Source: Gliomastix tumulicola (taxonomy: Eukaryota; Ascomycota; Sordariomycetes; Hypocreales; Bionectriaceae). From it: a stretch of DNA of 64,000 bases. Shown here piece after piece: positions 19,043-30,290 of this stretch. The first letter of the stretch is position 1, and the number at the start of each line of letters is the position of its first letter. The position numbers and the translations under genes are program-made. The DNA lies in the NCBI GenBank assembly GCA_001599755.1, contig BCHX01000004.1:2418001-2482000 (forward strand), written 5' to 3'. Below the pieces are notes generated by a model. The model was not told where the DNA came from. It saw nothing but the letters and a program-made list of their open reading frames with translations, and made no database searches.

Positions 19043-21868
19043 CTAATCATCATCTTCATGTATCGCGAACTCAGCGCCAGCCGCCGCGGTCCGGGGCCAG
19101 GCATTCTGGGTACTGGGGTACTCGGACGGCTGGCTGCTGACGTCGCTGCGCTGGTCCGCGCCCCTGGGATCAACGTTCTCCCCGTCCGAGAGCTGGTGCT
19201 GATCCTCGATGCCGGGCCAGGGCTCGTCCTCGGGGAACTGCCACTGCTGTGAGTCATGACCCACAGGCGCCTGGGCGTGAGTCACCATCTCGGCGCTGGT
19301 GCTGCTGCTCTTGCTCTCGCCGCCGTCTGTCTCGTCTGAGTCACTGTCCTCGTAGAACTGGACGTCGAACAGCTCGTCCCCGTCGTCGTCGTCGTTGTCG
19401 TCGTCTTGGCCGTCGTCCATGGGGAGTGGGACCGCGCTGTTGCCGCGCGCACGCGGGAACTCCTGCAGAGGAACGTTGCTGAAGGGCGTCGCGTACGCAA
19501 AGGGCGTAGTGGGCTGCGCAGACTGGCGGCTTATGGCCATGGGCATCGGGCTAGGGGATCCTGTCCACCGCGGTGTGAAACGGTGGTGACTCGGCGACCT
19601 TGTCTGGCGCCGCTTTGTGACTGCGAATTGGGATGTCACCCGGACACTCGGCGACGACCGCCGGCTTTGCCCGCCCGAAACAACCCGTCTGCTGAGGGAC
19701 GGCGACTGTTGTGCGTGCGTAGAGAGAGGCATTGAGGCGGTGCGGATGTGAGGCGGTCGCGAGGCCCTCCGGCCACTGGATCTGTAGGGCTGGCCGGTCG
19801 CTGAGACTGCAGGACTCATCGATCTGTTGATGTCGAGCGGGAAGTTGTGCGGTGATGAGGACGTTGTTGACGTGAGTGACTTGTCGAGCTTTGATAGAAT
19901 CGGCGACGGAACAGGGTTCGGCTCGTCCAGCTGTGCTTGGAAGGCCCAGTGCTGCTCGTAGGGATTCGTGTCGCCAGTGCCATGACTAGCCTCATCCTCA
20001 AGCGGCACTGGCGTCAGATCTTGCAGGCGTTTCCATGACCATGCCGTCTCATATGCCTGGACGTCTTGTAGATAGGCATCAGGATGAGTGACGAACAGCC
20101 TAGGTTCGGACGACCTCATCATGACCGAGTTCAAGAACTGCACATTCCACGTCGCGGGTGTGAGCATCTCGGCTGGGCTGAGGAAGCGCAGTCGGGAGTC
20201 TTTGTGAATCTTGCGGAGGGGCACCCATTGCGAAAGGAGGCCCATGTATCTTGAGGACTGAAGCCCGGCCATCTGGGACCCTGAGCTCATCTGCATTTCA
20301 CGCCACACAGGGTCGAAGGCCGAGTGCAGAGCTGATTGAACGCTTCTTGCATCTGGGCCGTTGATAGAGATGGTTTTGATTAGGCCGCGGCTTCGCAGAC
20401 GTTTGTCGATGACACTCTTGTCGCCGCATGCCTTGGGCAACAGCCACCGACCATCCCGCGTAGGATCTGCCCAGCTTTCATGCAGAGGTGACTGGGACAC
20501 TCGCGGGTCGGTGCTGTGCGTCATCTGAAGCTGTGTCCAGTCGTCACTGTCCTGCCCACCCTCGCTCTTGAACTGGTGGATCTCTTGCCATATCTTCTTC
20601 AAGGCAAAGGGGAGAAAGACCACCTCAATCTCCCAAGCATGGCTGGGTGAGGGAAGTATGGACTGGAGCGAGTTGACCTGAGCCTGCAGTGCCTGTAGTT
20701 GGCTGTACAGCTCCTGCGAATGAGACGGGCGACTCGTCCCGGCCGTCGAGAAGGAAGCAACGCTCTGAGACGCAGTATCGTCGTGCCGATCAGCGAAGCG
20801 AGCAGCCTGCTTCTCGACGTCCTCCATCCTCACTTCGAGGTCGGTGACACGAAGGTCGGTATGGTCATGCTTCTCGACGCATTCCTCATGTCCACTAGCC
20901 GAAAACGAGACCGTCTCTAATCGATCTAGTCGTTGCTCGTGGCCCCCGATGGTGTCTGTGATGTTTTGTAGGGCCTCCCGTGTCAGACCCTCCTCTTGAG
21001 CTGCGCGTGGTTCTGGTTGCGTCCCAGTCGAGGGACGATGGGCTTCCGCCGCCGGCGTGTGTCCCACATGGGGTGACTGGCTAGAACCCCGAGGAATTGG
21101 TGTCTGGACATAGGGCGATGCCCTCGGTCCAGGGGAGTTGTGTCGGGGCTGTGATATATGCGCCGCTCCTCCTGGCCGACTTAACGTATTTAGGCCCTTT
21201 CCAGCGAAGGGACGAAGGTATCGGATGTTGGATGATGTTGTCGAAGTGGCTTGGGATAGGTTGTTCGGCCGAGGCGTGTGGGTGGGCGCTAAGCTTGGAG
21301 CCTGAGGGTTAGTCTGTACGGTTTGGTTCCAGTCCAGGGTGTCGGGTATTGTTCCAGAAGGTTGCTGGGAAGGGGCGGCTGGTTGTATTCTACGGTCGAT
21401 TCCTAGGGCATCCGGGTCGTAGTATATAAAGGACAGCGAGTCATTGGGTCCAAGGTTGGCGTAGTCCAGTCCAAGGTCGGTCGGCGGCGGGTTGTTCTGC
21501 TGCAGGAGGTCCACGACAGGACTGAGAGGGTCGCGTCCAGTCACCGGGCGCTCGTTCTCCTGCCCGCCAACGAGGGCGTGAGTATCGAGTGGCGGCTGCG
21601 CATCACGAGTCCCCTCGTCGTGGAAGCAGGCGTGGTGATTGCACATGCACCAGCCTGCGCTGTCGGGTGTTGGCGTTCCAGGAAGAGGCCGAGCCCAGAA
21701 TCGTCGACATCCGCATTTCACACCGTTGGCGCCGGCGGCCAGATCTACAAAGTTGCAGGATCCTCCAGGCCATACCGGGAGCACGTTGCGCCCCACGACG
21801 GTCGGGTCATTGTAGATGTCGAAGAGGTTCGGATTGGGGAAGGGATTGTCGAAGGGGTTCGCGGCCAT
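19043..21868 (-). CDS. Uncharacterised protein with N-terminal Cys/His cluster and coiled coil
   Basis: Intronless, 941 residues, long enough and coherent enough to be real. Residues 50-83 hold a probable metal-binding cluster: KCGCRRFW (C52, C54), then WCMCNHHACFHDEG (C74, C76, H78, H79, C81, H83). A coiled coil follows at roughly 295-370 (HEQRLDRLETVS, RVTDLEVRMEDVEKQAARF) and a second helix QLQALQAQVNSLQSIL. The middle (about 410-620) is an ordered domain with WEIEVVFLPFALKKIWQEI, GRWLLPKACGDKSVIDKRLR and LSPAEMLTPATWNVQFLNSV. The C-terminal third is Ser/Arg-rich and acidic, and appears disordered. I recognise it as the kind of protein conserved in Pezizomycotina but know no function. Nuclear or cytosolic; no signal peptide or membrane segment. 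Confidence 0.8.
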   Translation of the reverse strand: MAANPFDNPFPNPNLFDIYNDPTVVGRNVLPVWPGGSCNFVDLAAGANGVKCGCRRFWARPLPGTPTPDSAGWCMCNHHACFHDEGTRDAQPPLDTHALVGGQENERPVTGRDPLSPVVDLLQQNNPPPTDLGLDYANLGPNDSLSFIYYDPDALGIDRRIQPAAPSQQPSGTIPDTLDWNQTVQTNPQAPSLAPTHTPRPNNLSQATSTTSSNIRYLRPFAGKGLNTLSRPGGAAHISQPRHNSPGPRASPYVQTPIPRGSSQSPHVGHTPAAEAHRPSTGTQPEPRAAQEEGLTREALQNITDTIGGHEQRLDRLETVSFSASGHEECVEKHDHTDLRVTDLEVRMEDVEKQAARFADRHDDTASQSVASFSTAGTSRPSHSQELYSQLQALQAQVNSLQSILPSPSHAWEIEVVFLPFALKKIWQEIHQFKSEGGQDSDDWTQLQMTHSTDPRVSQSPLHESWADPTRDGRWLLPKACGDKSVIDKRLRSRGLIKTISINGPDARSVQSALHSAFDPVWREMQMSSGSQMAGLQSSRYMGLLSQWVPLRKIHKDSRLRFLSPAEMLTPATWNVQFLNSVMMRSSEPRLFVTHPDAYLQDVQAYETAWSWKRLQDLTPVPLEDEASHGTGDTNPYEQHWAFQAQLDEPNPVPSPILSKLDKSLTSTTSSSPHNFPLDINRSMSPAVSATGQPYRSSGRRASRPPHIRTASMPLSTHAQQSPSLSRRVVSGGQSRRSSPSVRVTSQFAVTKRRQTRSPSHHRFTPRWTGSPSPMPMAISRQSAQPTTPFAYATPFSNVPLQEFPRARGNSAVPLPMDDGQDDDNDDDDGDELFDVQFYEDSDSDETDGGESKSSSTSAEMVTHAQAPVGHDSQQWQFPEDEPWPGIEDQHQLSDGENVDPRGADQRSDVSSQPSEYPSTQNAWPRTAAAGAEFAIHEDDD

Positions 21869-23491
21869 TGGGAACCATCGAGCGGAATGTCATCTGCGGG
21901 CTGGGCAAAGGGTGGGTGGTCGAGCGGCCCTGAAACTGGGCCGGCAAGGTCGCGAGCAAGGTCGCAAGCAACAGGCCGCCGATGCCTTTAGATCATGCGC
22001 CTGGATAGATGATGATTAGCAACGAGAGTCTGAACATTGGAGCTGGCGAGTAGAGATGGTGGCGGGAGAGAAGGATGGAGGGGAAAGGGCCATAACAGCT
22101 TAGGCAACCACCAACCAGAGAAGCATTTCGAGGACAGGCAGAGTATTCGATGCAGGACGTATGAGAGGCGACGAATAGGCAGTCAATCGTATATATATAT
22201 AGACAACCACTCTATACAGCGTACACAAGTTGAGGAACACAGCAACGAGAGGCGAAAATAAGGCGGAGTAAATGGATGGATGGGAGACCCAGTCTCGCCC
22301 GGACAGATTCGAGAGATGAGTTGGGTCTGGGTGGAACTCGTGGAGGGACAAAAGAGAGGGAAGGGTTCAGGCTCTCCCAGGCAGTGGCAGTGGAATCCAG
22401 GACACCTCAAGTTATCATGATCCCGGTCGAGGATTGGGCAATTCCCCACCGCACCACAGCTCGCCCACCGCCATGAGTCCGTCCATGACACGTCCGACGC
22501 GCGCTCAGCTGCGTAGCTTACCACTTGCCTGCATACAGCAGCTGCAGGTGATGGGCGGTCACCTTGGCCGGCATGTAGCAACTGGAAAAAAGCGGCGCGA
22601 CCGCCACCCTTCCCAGCTTGTCAAAGATCCCATGCGTCCAAGTACCGCCCTGAGTGCGCTCTCTGGGTGAGTAACAACTCCTCACCTGAATCCGCTGCGC
22701 GAAAGTGCTTAACGCGGTGAAGGTTCTCCAGAAGATACATGCGCTGTACTGGAGATGTCCCACTTGCCAGCCAGCGCAGCCAATTGGGTTCTTCCCCTCC
22801 ACATCCTCAGTTGGTGCCCCGCATTAGTACAGCGTCACAGCACTTTTGGGCAGACCTGCTGTTTCGTCAGACGTCTTTCGCGCAGCTTGCGTTATGCACT
22901 TGCGTTACTCGCACCATCTCGAGCATATCCTGGGTATTCTTGGTCGTGAACTTTGCAGCTTTTGTTGTTCCAAGGCGGACAACATCGTTATTGGCTCATA
23001 GACCCCTGTAATGATGAAAAATGCGGACATAGCGCCCACCATCCACCGCAGATAGTGGAACTTGTCTTGCGTCGCCACGGCCCAGTCACATCGCGAGGCG
23101 ACTTAGACGGTTGGCCTCGTCGGAGCCAGAACCCTGAGGGAGACGCATCAACAACGAACTGCATGCGACACTCTAATGATCGGTCCGAACAGGTCCAACT
23201 TCGTATCATATTAGCCTGTTCTCGGCCTGTGAGCGCCTTAATGGGCAACCCTACGGGACCAATCATCACAGAAGGCGGTGACAGATAACACTACCTGACG
23301 TACTAAACATCCCACCACATATCTCATCATGACAGTTGATCAACCAAATCGATTAGATATAATTTAGATTCCCTGCGAGGAACTCCATATATGCTGTCGC
23401 TAAAGCGTGAAAAGGGCGAAAGGTTCAAAACTGAAATGAGATGTGATAGTACATGGTCCATATGAATACAAGGCTGCGTCCATCCTCTGGC
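21869..23491. other. Intergenic region between two minus-strand uncharacterised genes
   Basis: Promoter and leader of the 19043-21868 gene and the 3' region of the 23492-25225 gene. There is an (AT)n run near 22190. No supported gene or RNA. Confidence 0.5.
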
Positions 23492-25225
23492 TCACACCTC
23501 TCCCCAACTGCCCATGGGGCCCTTGGACGCAATCACGGACCCCGTGCCCAACGATCCACCAATATCCCAATAATGCCGCGATGATCCGCTGCTCCTTCGC
23601 GCTGACCGCCTCGTGCTCTGACTGGCGCAGCTGCTGTGGTGACGAAGCGCCACACCAGGGCTCGTCGGGGCCGTGGCCTTGAACGACCGCCTCTCCGTCG
23701 GCCGTGCTCGGGCGATAAGGGGGTGGTGCTGCCTCACACGAGCCGCCTTTGCCGCCGCGTCCTGCGCGTTCGATGTGGCGGCGTGGTTGGCATTGCCTTG
23801 GGGGGAGTTGCTCGCGCGAGAGGTGAACCGTGAGCGGATATATCTGAAGACTAGTTTGATATCCAGGTCCTGCTCCCATTCGTCCTTGGTGAACGTGTCT
23901 TCCATGAGCGTGTCGTCCACAGCAGACGAGTCTGTTCGTCTCTCGCTGATCTTGATGGGCTGCGTCTGCGCGTTGACAGTTGGCTTGAAATCTGCAGTGG
24001 TAGGCAGCTCAGATTTGGCTAAACCCGTCGAGCTCCGTGCTGTCGGGGGTGTTCCAACTTCTGGGATCACAGGCAGACCGGCGTACGGCAAGGGCATCTG
24101 CTGAACCTGCGAGAATGTGGAGAATGCCCCTGGGTGCTGCGAGAGCTGGTGGACCAGGAGGCCAAGCTCCCTTGATACGATATCCATCAGTCTGTCGCGC
24201 CAGTTCTCGCTGTTCTCCGCTGCAGCTGCAGCGAACGCCCCGTCGTTGAGCTGTGACGCCCGCGGTGTGCTCGAAAGCTCCTCTTCATCGACCATGAATG
24301 AGGTACCGAACAGTATCGACAGCATCCGGTCATCGATCCCGAAGAAGTCTTGAATGAACTTCTGCGCAGTGCTCGAGAAACTGCCAGCGGTGACATCCTC
24401 CTCCGGTGTTGGCGTGGCAGTTGAGTCCTCGTCGTGCCAAGTCATGTCATCCGAGTCGGCTGTCTTGGGCGCCTCCGGGCCGACAGCGAGATTCTGCACC
24501 TGGCGCAGGGAAGCCAGCGAGCGCCTCCTTCGCCTATTTTCTCTTTGCACCTCCTCGAGCAGGACACGGCTGTGTTCTAACCGCCAGGCTTCTATTCTCC
24601 GACGCTTTTCTGCTTCGCCAGGATACTCCTGTTCTAAATCGAACTGAGCATGCTCGATGCTGTCGCGTCTCTTCTGCAGCCTGCGAGGGTTGAACCGCTC
24701 GAACTGGTAGATCTGATTCTGGACATCATTTCCAGACGCCGCGTTGTCTAAGCGGAATGATCCCAGCCCATCGTGGGCTGGCAAGACCTGGGCTGCGTCA
24801 TGATGATGATAATCATCTTCGGTGGGGTCGCGGTGAGAGTGTAGACCAGGCACGGATCGGAAGGAGGGCAGATGGCTGTCGAGACTGTCTAGCTCTGCAT
24901 CATCCTCAGCAAGATCGTGGCCGATAACGGATGGCTGCACGGACGCGCCGTCATCCACGACTCGAGCTGACCTTGCGGCCGTATTGAGGGTGCCAATATC
25001 ACTGAATCGAGATCTGGCAGCTGTATGCACAGACGGCACCGTCTCGCTGAACTCCGAGGCGGTCGGTCCTTCGGACAGAGGGTAGAACAGCGTCCATGAC
25101 TGTGACTGGTCGGCCGGGGGCTCTTGATTCGGCGCTGACGGATGTGCAGCGGCAGGCTCGCGCTCGTCGATGCTAGGTCTCAAGGCCCTCTGCATTGCTT
25201 GTCGGGTTGGCTGGTGGAAAGCCAT
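23492..25225 (-). CDS. Uncharacterised conserved-type fungal protein
   Basis: Intronless frame of 577 residues starting MAFHQPTRQAMQRAL. The N-terminal 170 residues are acidic and low-complexity. A basic helical block follows at about 175-240 (FERFNPRRLQKRRDSIEHAQ, EKRRRIEAWRLEHSRVLLEE). The central part, about 290-385, looks ordered (QKFIQDFFGIDDRMLSILFG, NWRDRLMDIVSRELGLLVHQ). The C-terminus has AAKAARVRQHHPLIARARP and ends HYWDIGGSLGTGSV...GPMGSWGEV. I do not recognise the family. The ordered blocks separated by low-complexity linkers and clean reading frame support a real gene. The same strand as the preceding uncharacterised gene, 1.6 kb away, is probably coincidence. Confidence 0.7.
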   Translation of the reverse strand: MAFHQPTRQAMQRALRPSIDEREPAAAHPSAPNQEPPADQSQSWTLFYPLSEGPTASEFSETVPSVHTAARSRFSDIGTLNTAARSARVVDDGASVQPSVIGHDLAEDDAELDSLDSHLPSFRSVPGLHSHRDPTEDDYHHHDAAQVLPAHDGLGSFRLDNAASGNDVQNQIYQFERFNPRRLQKRRDSIEHAQFDLEQEYPGEAEKRRRIEAWRLEHSRVLLEEVQRENRRRRRSLASLRQVQNLAVGPEAPKTADSDDMTWHDEDSTATPTPEEDVTAGSFSSTAQKFIQDFFGIDDRMLSILFGTSFMVDEEELSSTPRASQLNDGAFAAAAAENSENWRDRLMDIVSRELGLLVHQLSQHPGAFSTFSQVQQMPLPYAGLPVIPEVGTPPTARSSTGLAKSELPTTADFKPTVNAQTQPIKISERRTDSSAVDDTLMEDTFTKDEWEQDLDIKLVFRYIRSRFTSRASNSPQGNANHAATSNAQDAAAKAARVRQHHPLIARARPTERRSFKATAPTSPGVALRHHSSCASQSTRRSARRSSGSSRHYWDIGGSLGTGSVIASKGPMGSWGEV

Positions 25226-27025
25226 GGTGACGCGAGGGAGATGGGTGACAGGGAGGTCGGGTAATAGGTGGTCGGGGTAGATCGGAGGGCTATCTGTCGG
25301 CTGATAAGGAAGTGCTAGGATTCGGTAGAGGTAGTAAAGCCGACGAGGTTTCCCTCAGAACGTCTCGACTTCCACGGCGCGAAGGGAGGTTTGAGCAAAC
25401 TCCCAACGAGTCGAGAAAAGCGGCGAGGATGAGGGACAATAAGCAAGGATGGCTGAGGCGCTGTGTCCTTTGTATAACAATGAGGTGACATGGAAGAAAG
25501 GGACATGGAGGGTGGGAGAGGCGGAGGGCGGACCGAAGCACTAACATTCAGCCATGCTATCATTGCAGATTACAGGGTCTCGTTGGCTGGCCATGGAGCC
25601 TTTTAGGTGGTCTTAGGCGTCATCTACGGGTGGGGGGTGGGGTTCTGGGCGGCACTGGTCGCGTGTTGGTGTGCTCTACTCCTGATATTGGCTGGAACAG
25701 GCGGATATGCGCTGTATCATCCACCCCTCCAGCCAGCTGAAGAACGTCAGTGGCACATCTGGCACACCTGGCACCACATATTGCAACTCCCGCATCACCC
25801 GCTCACTCCCCTTGCTTTAGGCAAGGGACACTGTCTCACCTGAATATACAAGCCAGGGAAGCTATTAATACCTGTGTGGTGGTTGCAAGGCGGTGGACAC
25901 CTAATATCAAGCACCTCCGGTTCATCATGACACCTGTAATTTACAGCGCCTATGCCCAATAATCAGCCCCCTATTGATGCGCTCTATCTGAACCGTTCCC
26001 GTCCTGTTTCTCAGCGTCACAGAGAGATCGTGCTAGAAGTATTATTCTATCACAACCGCAATATGGCAATCCTGCTAGAGATCACTTGAATCCCATCTCG
26101 CGAGCGAAATTTGCCCTCAATCCTCGACATCCTGCTCAAAAACGCATTCTACTTTATCGTGATTTGTAGGCCTTACTCAGCAGCCTCATCGTCACCCGGT
26201 CCCAGTTTTCGAGCTGCAGGTGAGGGAGGGACATCATTCGCAACAAAAGGTCGGTATGATATCAGGTCAAACCCCGATCGTTATCCGAACGTCTCGATGT
26301 CCGAGTGGGTGGGAACATGATAAGGCGTCCTCGGAGATCATCTCACCAAGAAACAGTGTTCCAGGTACTCCATTTATTTGCTACATCCATAGGCTGAGGC
26401 CTGTCAGTGTGCGACCTACATGGGCTGGGTTGACTGAGACCAACACGGGCACGCCTACGAGATCATGAGACTTCCCTCACATCATCCCACTTTGACATGG
26501 CGAGATAAGAGAGGGCTCGGCGAGGTTCTCCTTCTCCGTTGCGGTACGCGAAGATCTCGTGCGGCCACCACTAGGCTGGTTCCTGACTTGTCCAGTTTTT
26601 GCTCACGAGGACACCACCCTGCCCAGCTTCCCACCCCAACACTGTGTAACCCAAAAACCAGGCACCAACTACGAGTCTGTGTCCAATAGGTAACCTTAGC
26701 GAGAGGAAGGCTTGATTCAGCTACTAGCACTACGGATGCGTCACACTGAAATCGAAACGGCTCTCCAACATTACGAGCACAACTACCAACAGCATAGCAA
26801 GAGTTGAGGGAAGAACGCGAAAATACGGCATCTCGTTATTCGACGGCATTTTATTCGTGGATATCACTCGTTAAACTGATAGCGATCGAAATCTTCCAGT
26901 TATGCTAAGATTCCGATGCAGAAAACAGTATGATTTTATTGCCTGGGTCTATTGCCCTTGCTAAACCACAAACAAGCTTCCCTGTTGCTTTCCCAAAAGA
27001 CGCCAAATCCCAAATAACCAGTGGT
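25226..27025. other. Intergenic region, nothing supported
   Basis: 1.8 kb between a minus-strand gene and RPL10. Short frames at 25607-25843 and 26465-26689 have no recognisable features. Confidence 0.5.
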
Positions 27026-27937
27026 CTAAGCCTCAGACGTGAAGGCATCGGGGAAGCGACGCATGTTGTTCTTGAGGTTGCCGTGGTTGCTGAGGAACTG
27101 GACGTAGGCACCATCGACGAGGACACGGCCGGAGGCCTTGCGCTCGAGGTACTCCTCGCGGCGGAGGGGAGTGAAGCCCCAGTTCTTGGAGACGATGATC
27201 TTCTGGCGACCAGGGAACTTGTACTGGGAGCGGCGGAGAGCCTCCAGAGCGAAACCACGGTCTGGATTGCGCTTGTTAGAATGCAAAAATGACATCATGC
27301 GACGGCAGTGGTTGGGCTTACTAGAGTCACGAGTGCGGACGCTCAGGATGATCTGACCGATGTTGACACGGGCGACAGAGCCGTTAGGCTTGCCCCAGGC
27401 ACCACGCATACCAGTCTGCAGACGATCGGCACCGGCGCAGGACAACATCTTGTTGATGCGGACGACGTGGTAGGGGTGAGCGCGGACACGCAGGTGGAAA
27501 CCCTCCTTGCCGGCGTTCTTGACGAGGTACTTGTTGGCGCAGATGCGGGCGGCCTCGAGGGCCTCGGAGCTCAGCTGCTCATACTCGTTGGAGACAAGGT
27601 GGATGCAGAGGGGGAAGTCGTCGACGTTGGCACGCTTGCGACCCAGGTCGAAGATGCGGATCTTGGGGTCGGGGACACCACGGTTGAACCGCGACTTGGG
27701 GTACGGCTAGAGTCCATCGTGTTAGCACTTCCTGGTTCCCATCACTTCGCGCGAGCGCAGCCGGAGGCCCCAAGTAACCGTGGGTTCGAATTCATGACAT
27801 TGTGCTGAGTTCGAGGGGCACCACGGGTTTCTTGCGCACAAACTCCCCTCCCCGAGCGAGAAGGCCAAATCCTCCGCTTCCAGCAATCATACCTTGTTCT
27901 TGCAGTAGCGGTAGCAACGAGCAGGACGGCGGGCCAT
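27026..27937 (-). CDS. RPL10: 60S ribosomal protein L10 (uL16)
   Basis: Three exons: 27937-27893, 27706-27322 and 27261-27026. Introns are 27892-27707 (186 nt) and 27321-27262 (60 nt). The protein (about 220 residues, yeast 221) begins MARRPARCYRYCKNK and continues PYPKSRFNRGVPDPKIRIFD, NKMLSCAGADRLQTGMRGAW and GRVLVDGAYVQFLSNHG. uL16 sits near the peptidyl-transferase centre and is loaded late by Sqt1, with Nmd3 release by Lsg1. The small first exon of 15 codons is typical. The gene is head to head with RPL30, and the 366-base interval between their start codons must contain both promoters. Confidence 0.97.
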
Positions 27938-28303
27938 TTTGACGGTAGTTGCTGGTAACTGTCGTGATGTTTGATGGTCGAAAGGTCGAAGATCGGGGGG
28001 CCACTCCCTTCAAAAATGATTTCGACTACTTGCCACCGAATGACAAAGAGCCTTGATTTCAAAGCAGGGGCGTTTCACCGACCCGCTTTTCGCTTAAACC
28101 CCGGAACTTTAGGGCTATAACTCGAAGCGGGCGGTCCATTCTCTGATTGGCCTGGTCTGCACAGGCCCACTCCACCCGAAAGTTCGCTGGGGGAATTCCG
28201 AAACTTCCAAATTGTCCCTCCGAGAATTCTAACCATCGCCAACCGCTTCATCGACCAACGACAATCCCCTCGACAGTCGCCTCGCCGCAACCCAATCGAC
28301 AGG
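27938..28303. promoter_or_regulatory. Shared divergent promoter of RPL10 and RPL30
   Basis: 366 bases separate the two start codons. It contains GGAACTTTAGGGCTATAACT near the middle (about 28098-28117) and CT-rich leaders toward both genes. A common control of two large-subunit protein genes is plausible from the layout; no specific factor site is claimed. Confidence 0.6.
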
Positions 28304-28967
28304 ATGGCCCCTCAGAAGAAAAGCAAGAAGGATGCCAACAGCATCAACGCCAAGCTGGCCCTGGTCATGAAGTCCGGACGGTTCGTACCTGCCCGCCGCA
28401 AACCCTTGGGATCATCACGATGCTAACCATCACAGTGTCACTCTTGGCTACAAGAGCACTCTCAAGGTCGGTCTTTCTAGATTATGACGACAGTGGCTTC
28501 CTCTGTGTCTCCCTGTGCTGCCGCTACGGGTATACAACCTCGACGTCGTCCATTTGCTGACTTTGGCCCAGTCCCTCCGATCTGGCAAGGCGAAGCTCAT
28601 CCTGGTAAGAGCTACACTCTGAAACATGCTGAATATCATTGTTAACGACTTCAGATTGCCGGAAACGTGCCGCCGCTACGCAAGTCTGAGCTTGAGTACT
28701 ACAGCATGCTCAGCAAGGCCCCCATCCACCACTTCAGCGGTACCAACGTAAGTCGACCCTTTCGTTCCCTGGTCCCCTTGCGAGAGTGATCTCGCAACAT
28801 GCCCAGAGAAGAAGTCTTTAAAGGGACTTTGGAGGGTTCATATGCTTACTCGTCTTGCCCCTTCACAGATTGAGCTCGGTACTGCCTGTGGTAAGCTGTT
28901 CCGCTGCGGCACCCTGGCCATCCTCGACGCTGGTGACTCCGATATCCTCAGTGACCAGCAGGCCTAA
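28304..28967 (+). CDS. RPL30: 60S ribosomal protein L30 (eL30)
   Basis: Five exons: 28304-28380, 28436-28466, 28572-28604, 28655-28747 and 28869-28967; introns of 55, 105, 50 and 121 nt. The first donor is the unusual GTTCGT; frame and family sequence require it. The product (about 110 residues) reads NSINAKLALVMKSGRVTLGY, KSLRSGKAKLIL, NVPPLRKSELEYYSMLSKAP and LGTACGKLFRCGTLAILDAG, ending SDILSDQQA. eL30 is an L7Ae-type RNA-binding protein that recognises kink-turns; in yeast it binds its own transcript and blocks splicing. Four introns in a gene of 110 codons make similar autoregulation possible here but it is not shown. Confidence 0.96.
28778..28797 (+). repeat. Perfect 8-bp hairpin with GUGA loop in RPL30 intron 4
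   Basis: TTGCGAGA (28778-28785), loop GTGA, TCTCGCAA (28790-28797). GUGA is a GNRA tetraloop. A second small stem, AAGTC/GACTT (28812-28816 with 28825-28829), follows in the same intron. Structure is read from the sequence; function is unknown. Confidence 0.5.
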
Positions 28968-30290
28968 GAGACGGACTCGGAATGGGAAAAAGGGTTGCAT
29001 TTACGGCGTTCAGGGGCAAAACGAAGAGCTTTATGAAAATGCTCGGTCCAATGTGATACGGTACATGTCATCTTGCCGGCAAGGAGGAATGCTTTTCCAC
29101 GTTCGGTGCGCTAGTTCCACGGCGCCATGCGGTCCTCGTCCGCAGCCAGAATCAACACAACACGAAACTCGTGGATTTTGCTCCCTGCCAAGTTCCTCAG
29201 AACATTGAAGATCACGTGATATACTCCAGAGAAGTGATAGCCAGTGTTACCCAAATTGGGACGCGGGTGCCCATCAAAGCATCCAATATGTATTCAGTTG
29301 GCGAAGAATCATACTTGGTCATGAAACCGAGGGTGTCCCGCCCTGGGCGGGGATCCCGTACGGCTGCTCAGCTACCGAGATAGAGCTACGATCTTGTTTC
29401 CAACATGAGACATCCAGCTGGGCAGTGTTCTCCAGCGGATTTCGTGACAGCTGACGTCTACTCTGCTTGATCAATGGCTTGAAGACGCTGCAGACCGACA
29501 CATTAACAAACTAGGGAGACATATGCAGGATTGTATGGGAAAGTCCGGCCCGCTTCTCATCGTGGCACAGCAAGCCCGATGGATTACTTGTGACGTCTGA
29601 TTAGCATTTCTTCGCCTCTTTTCAAACCGCTCCTGGATATACAATGATGACATAAAATCTTTCGAACGGCGGCGAATGAACAGCCAAGGTGGCAACTCAA
29701 AGCCTTGTGATAACTAAAAATAGTATAGGCTGTATGCAGCCCACATCGACCTCCTGCAACCGCCAGTAATAAGACATCAAGGTCAGCAATCTCAGCAATC
29801 GCGGTAGCTTTTGCTCAAGTGAACCCAAAAGGAAGCTCGAAAGGCCCGGTTCGGCTGTTTGACCAATGATTGTGAATAGGAGCTAAACGAATAGTGTTTG
29901 CACCAGCCAAAGGCAGAAGTTTATGTGCATTAATCAAGTTGTTGGATTGGATGCGACTCCGCTCCACTTATAACGACCCCGACCGGGGCAACAGTCCCCT
30001 GGACCAGGCACTTCTAATCTCCATGGCATTTGGCGATTTTCGAGGTCACCGCCCCAAACAGTACAACTTGTCAACTTGTATCCCCGTCACCGCGACATAG
30101 CATATTTCGACTGTATATTCGTTGCATTTGCTACCCATCGCGCTGCATCAACACGGCCGCCCGCGACTGTTGTTCTTATTTCTGAATCGACCCTACACTA
30201 GCAGCATTGCGGAAACAGCATTTACCGACACCCTCGTGCTCTACTACCCGATCCAAGCCCAGCCTCAGCGCTGCGCACGAGGCGACAACA
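28968..30290. other. Intergenic region, nothing supported
   Basis: 1.3 kb between RPL30 and the coiled-coil gene. Only short frames without features; the last 300 bases look like a promoter and leader. Confidence 0.5.

Noticed and set aside
27782..27795. tRNA B-box-like GGTTCGAATTC in RPL10 intron 1
   Set aside because: Last bases do not match the B-box consensus and no cloverleaf can be folded around it.
28467..28571. Possible C/D snoRNA in RPL30 intron 2 (ATGACGA ... CTGA)
   Set aside because: The C box has a mismatch, there is no closing stem and no clear guide sequence.
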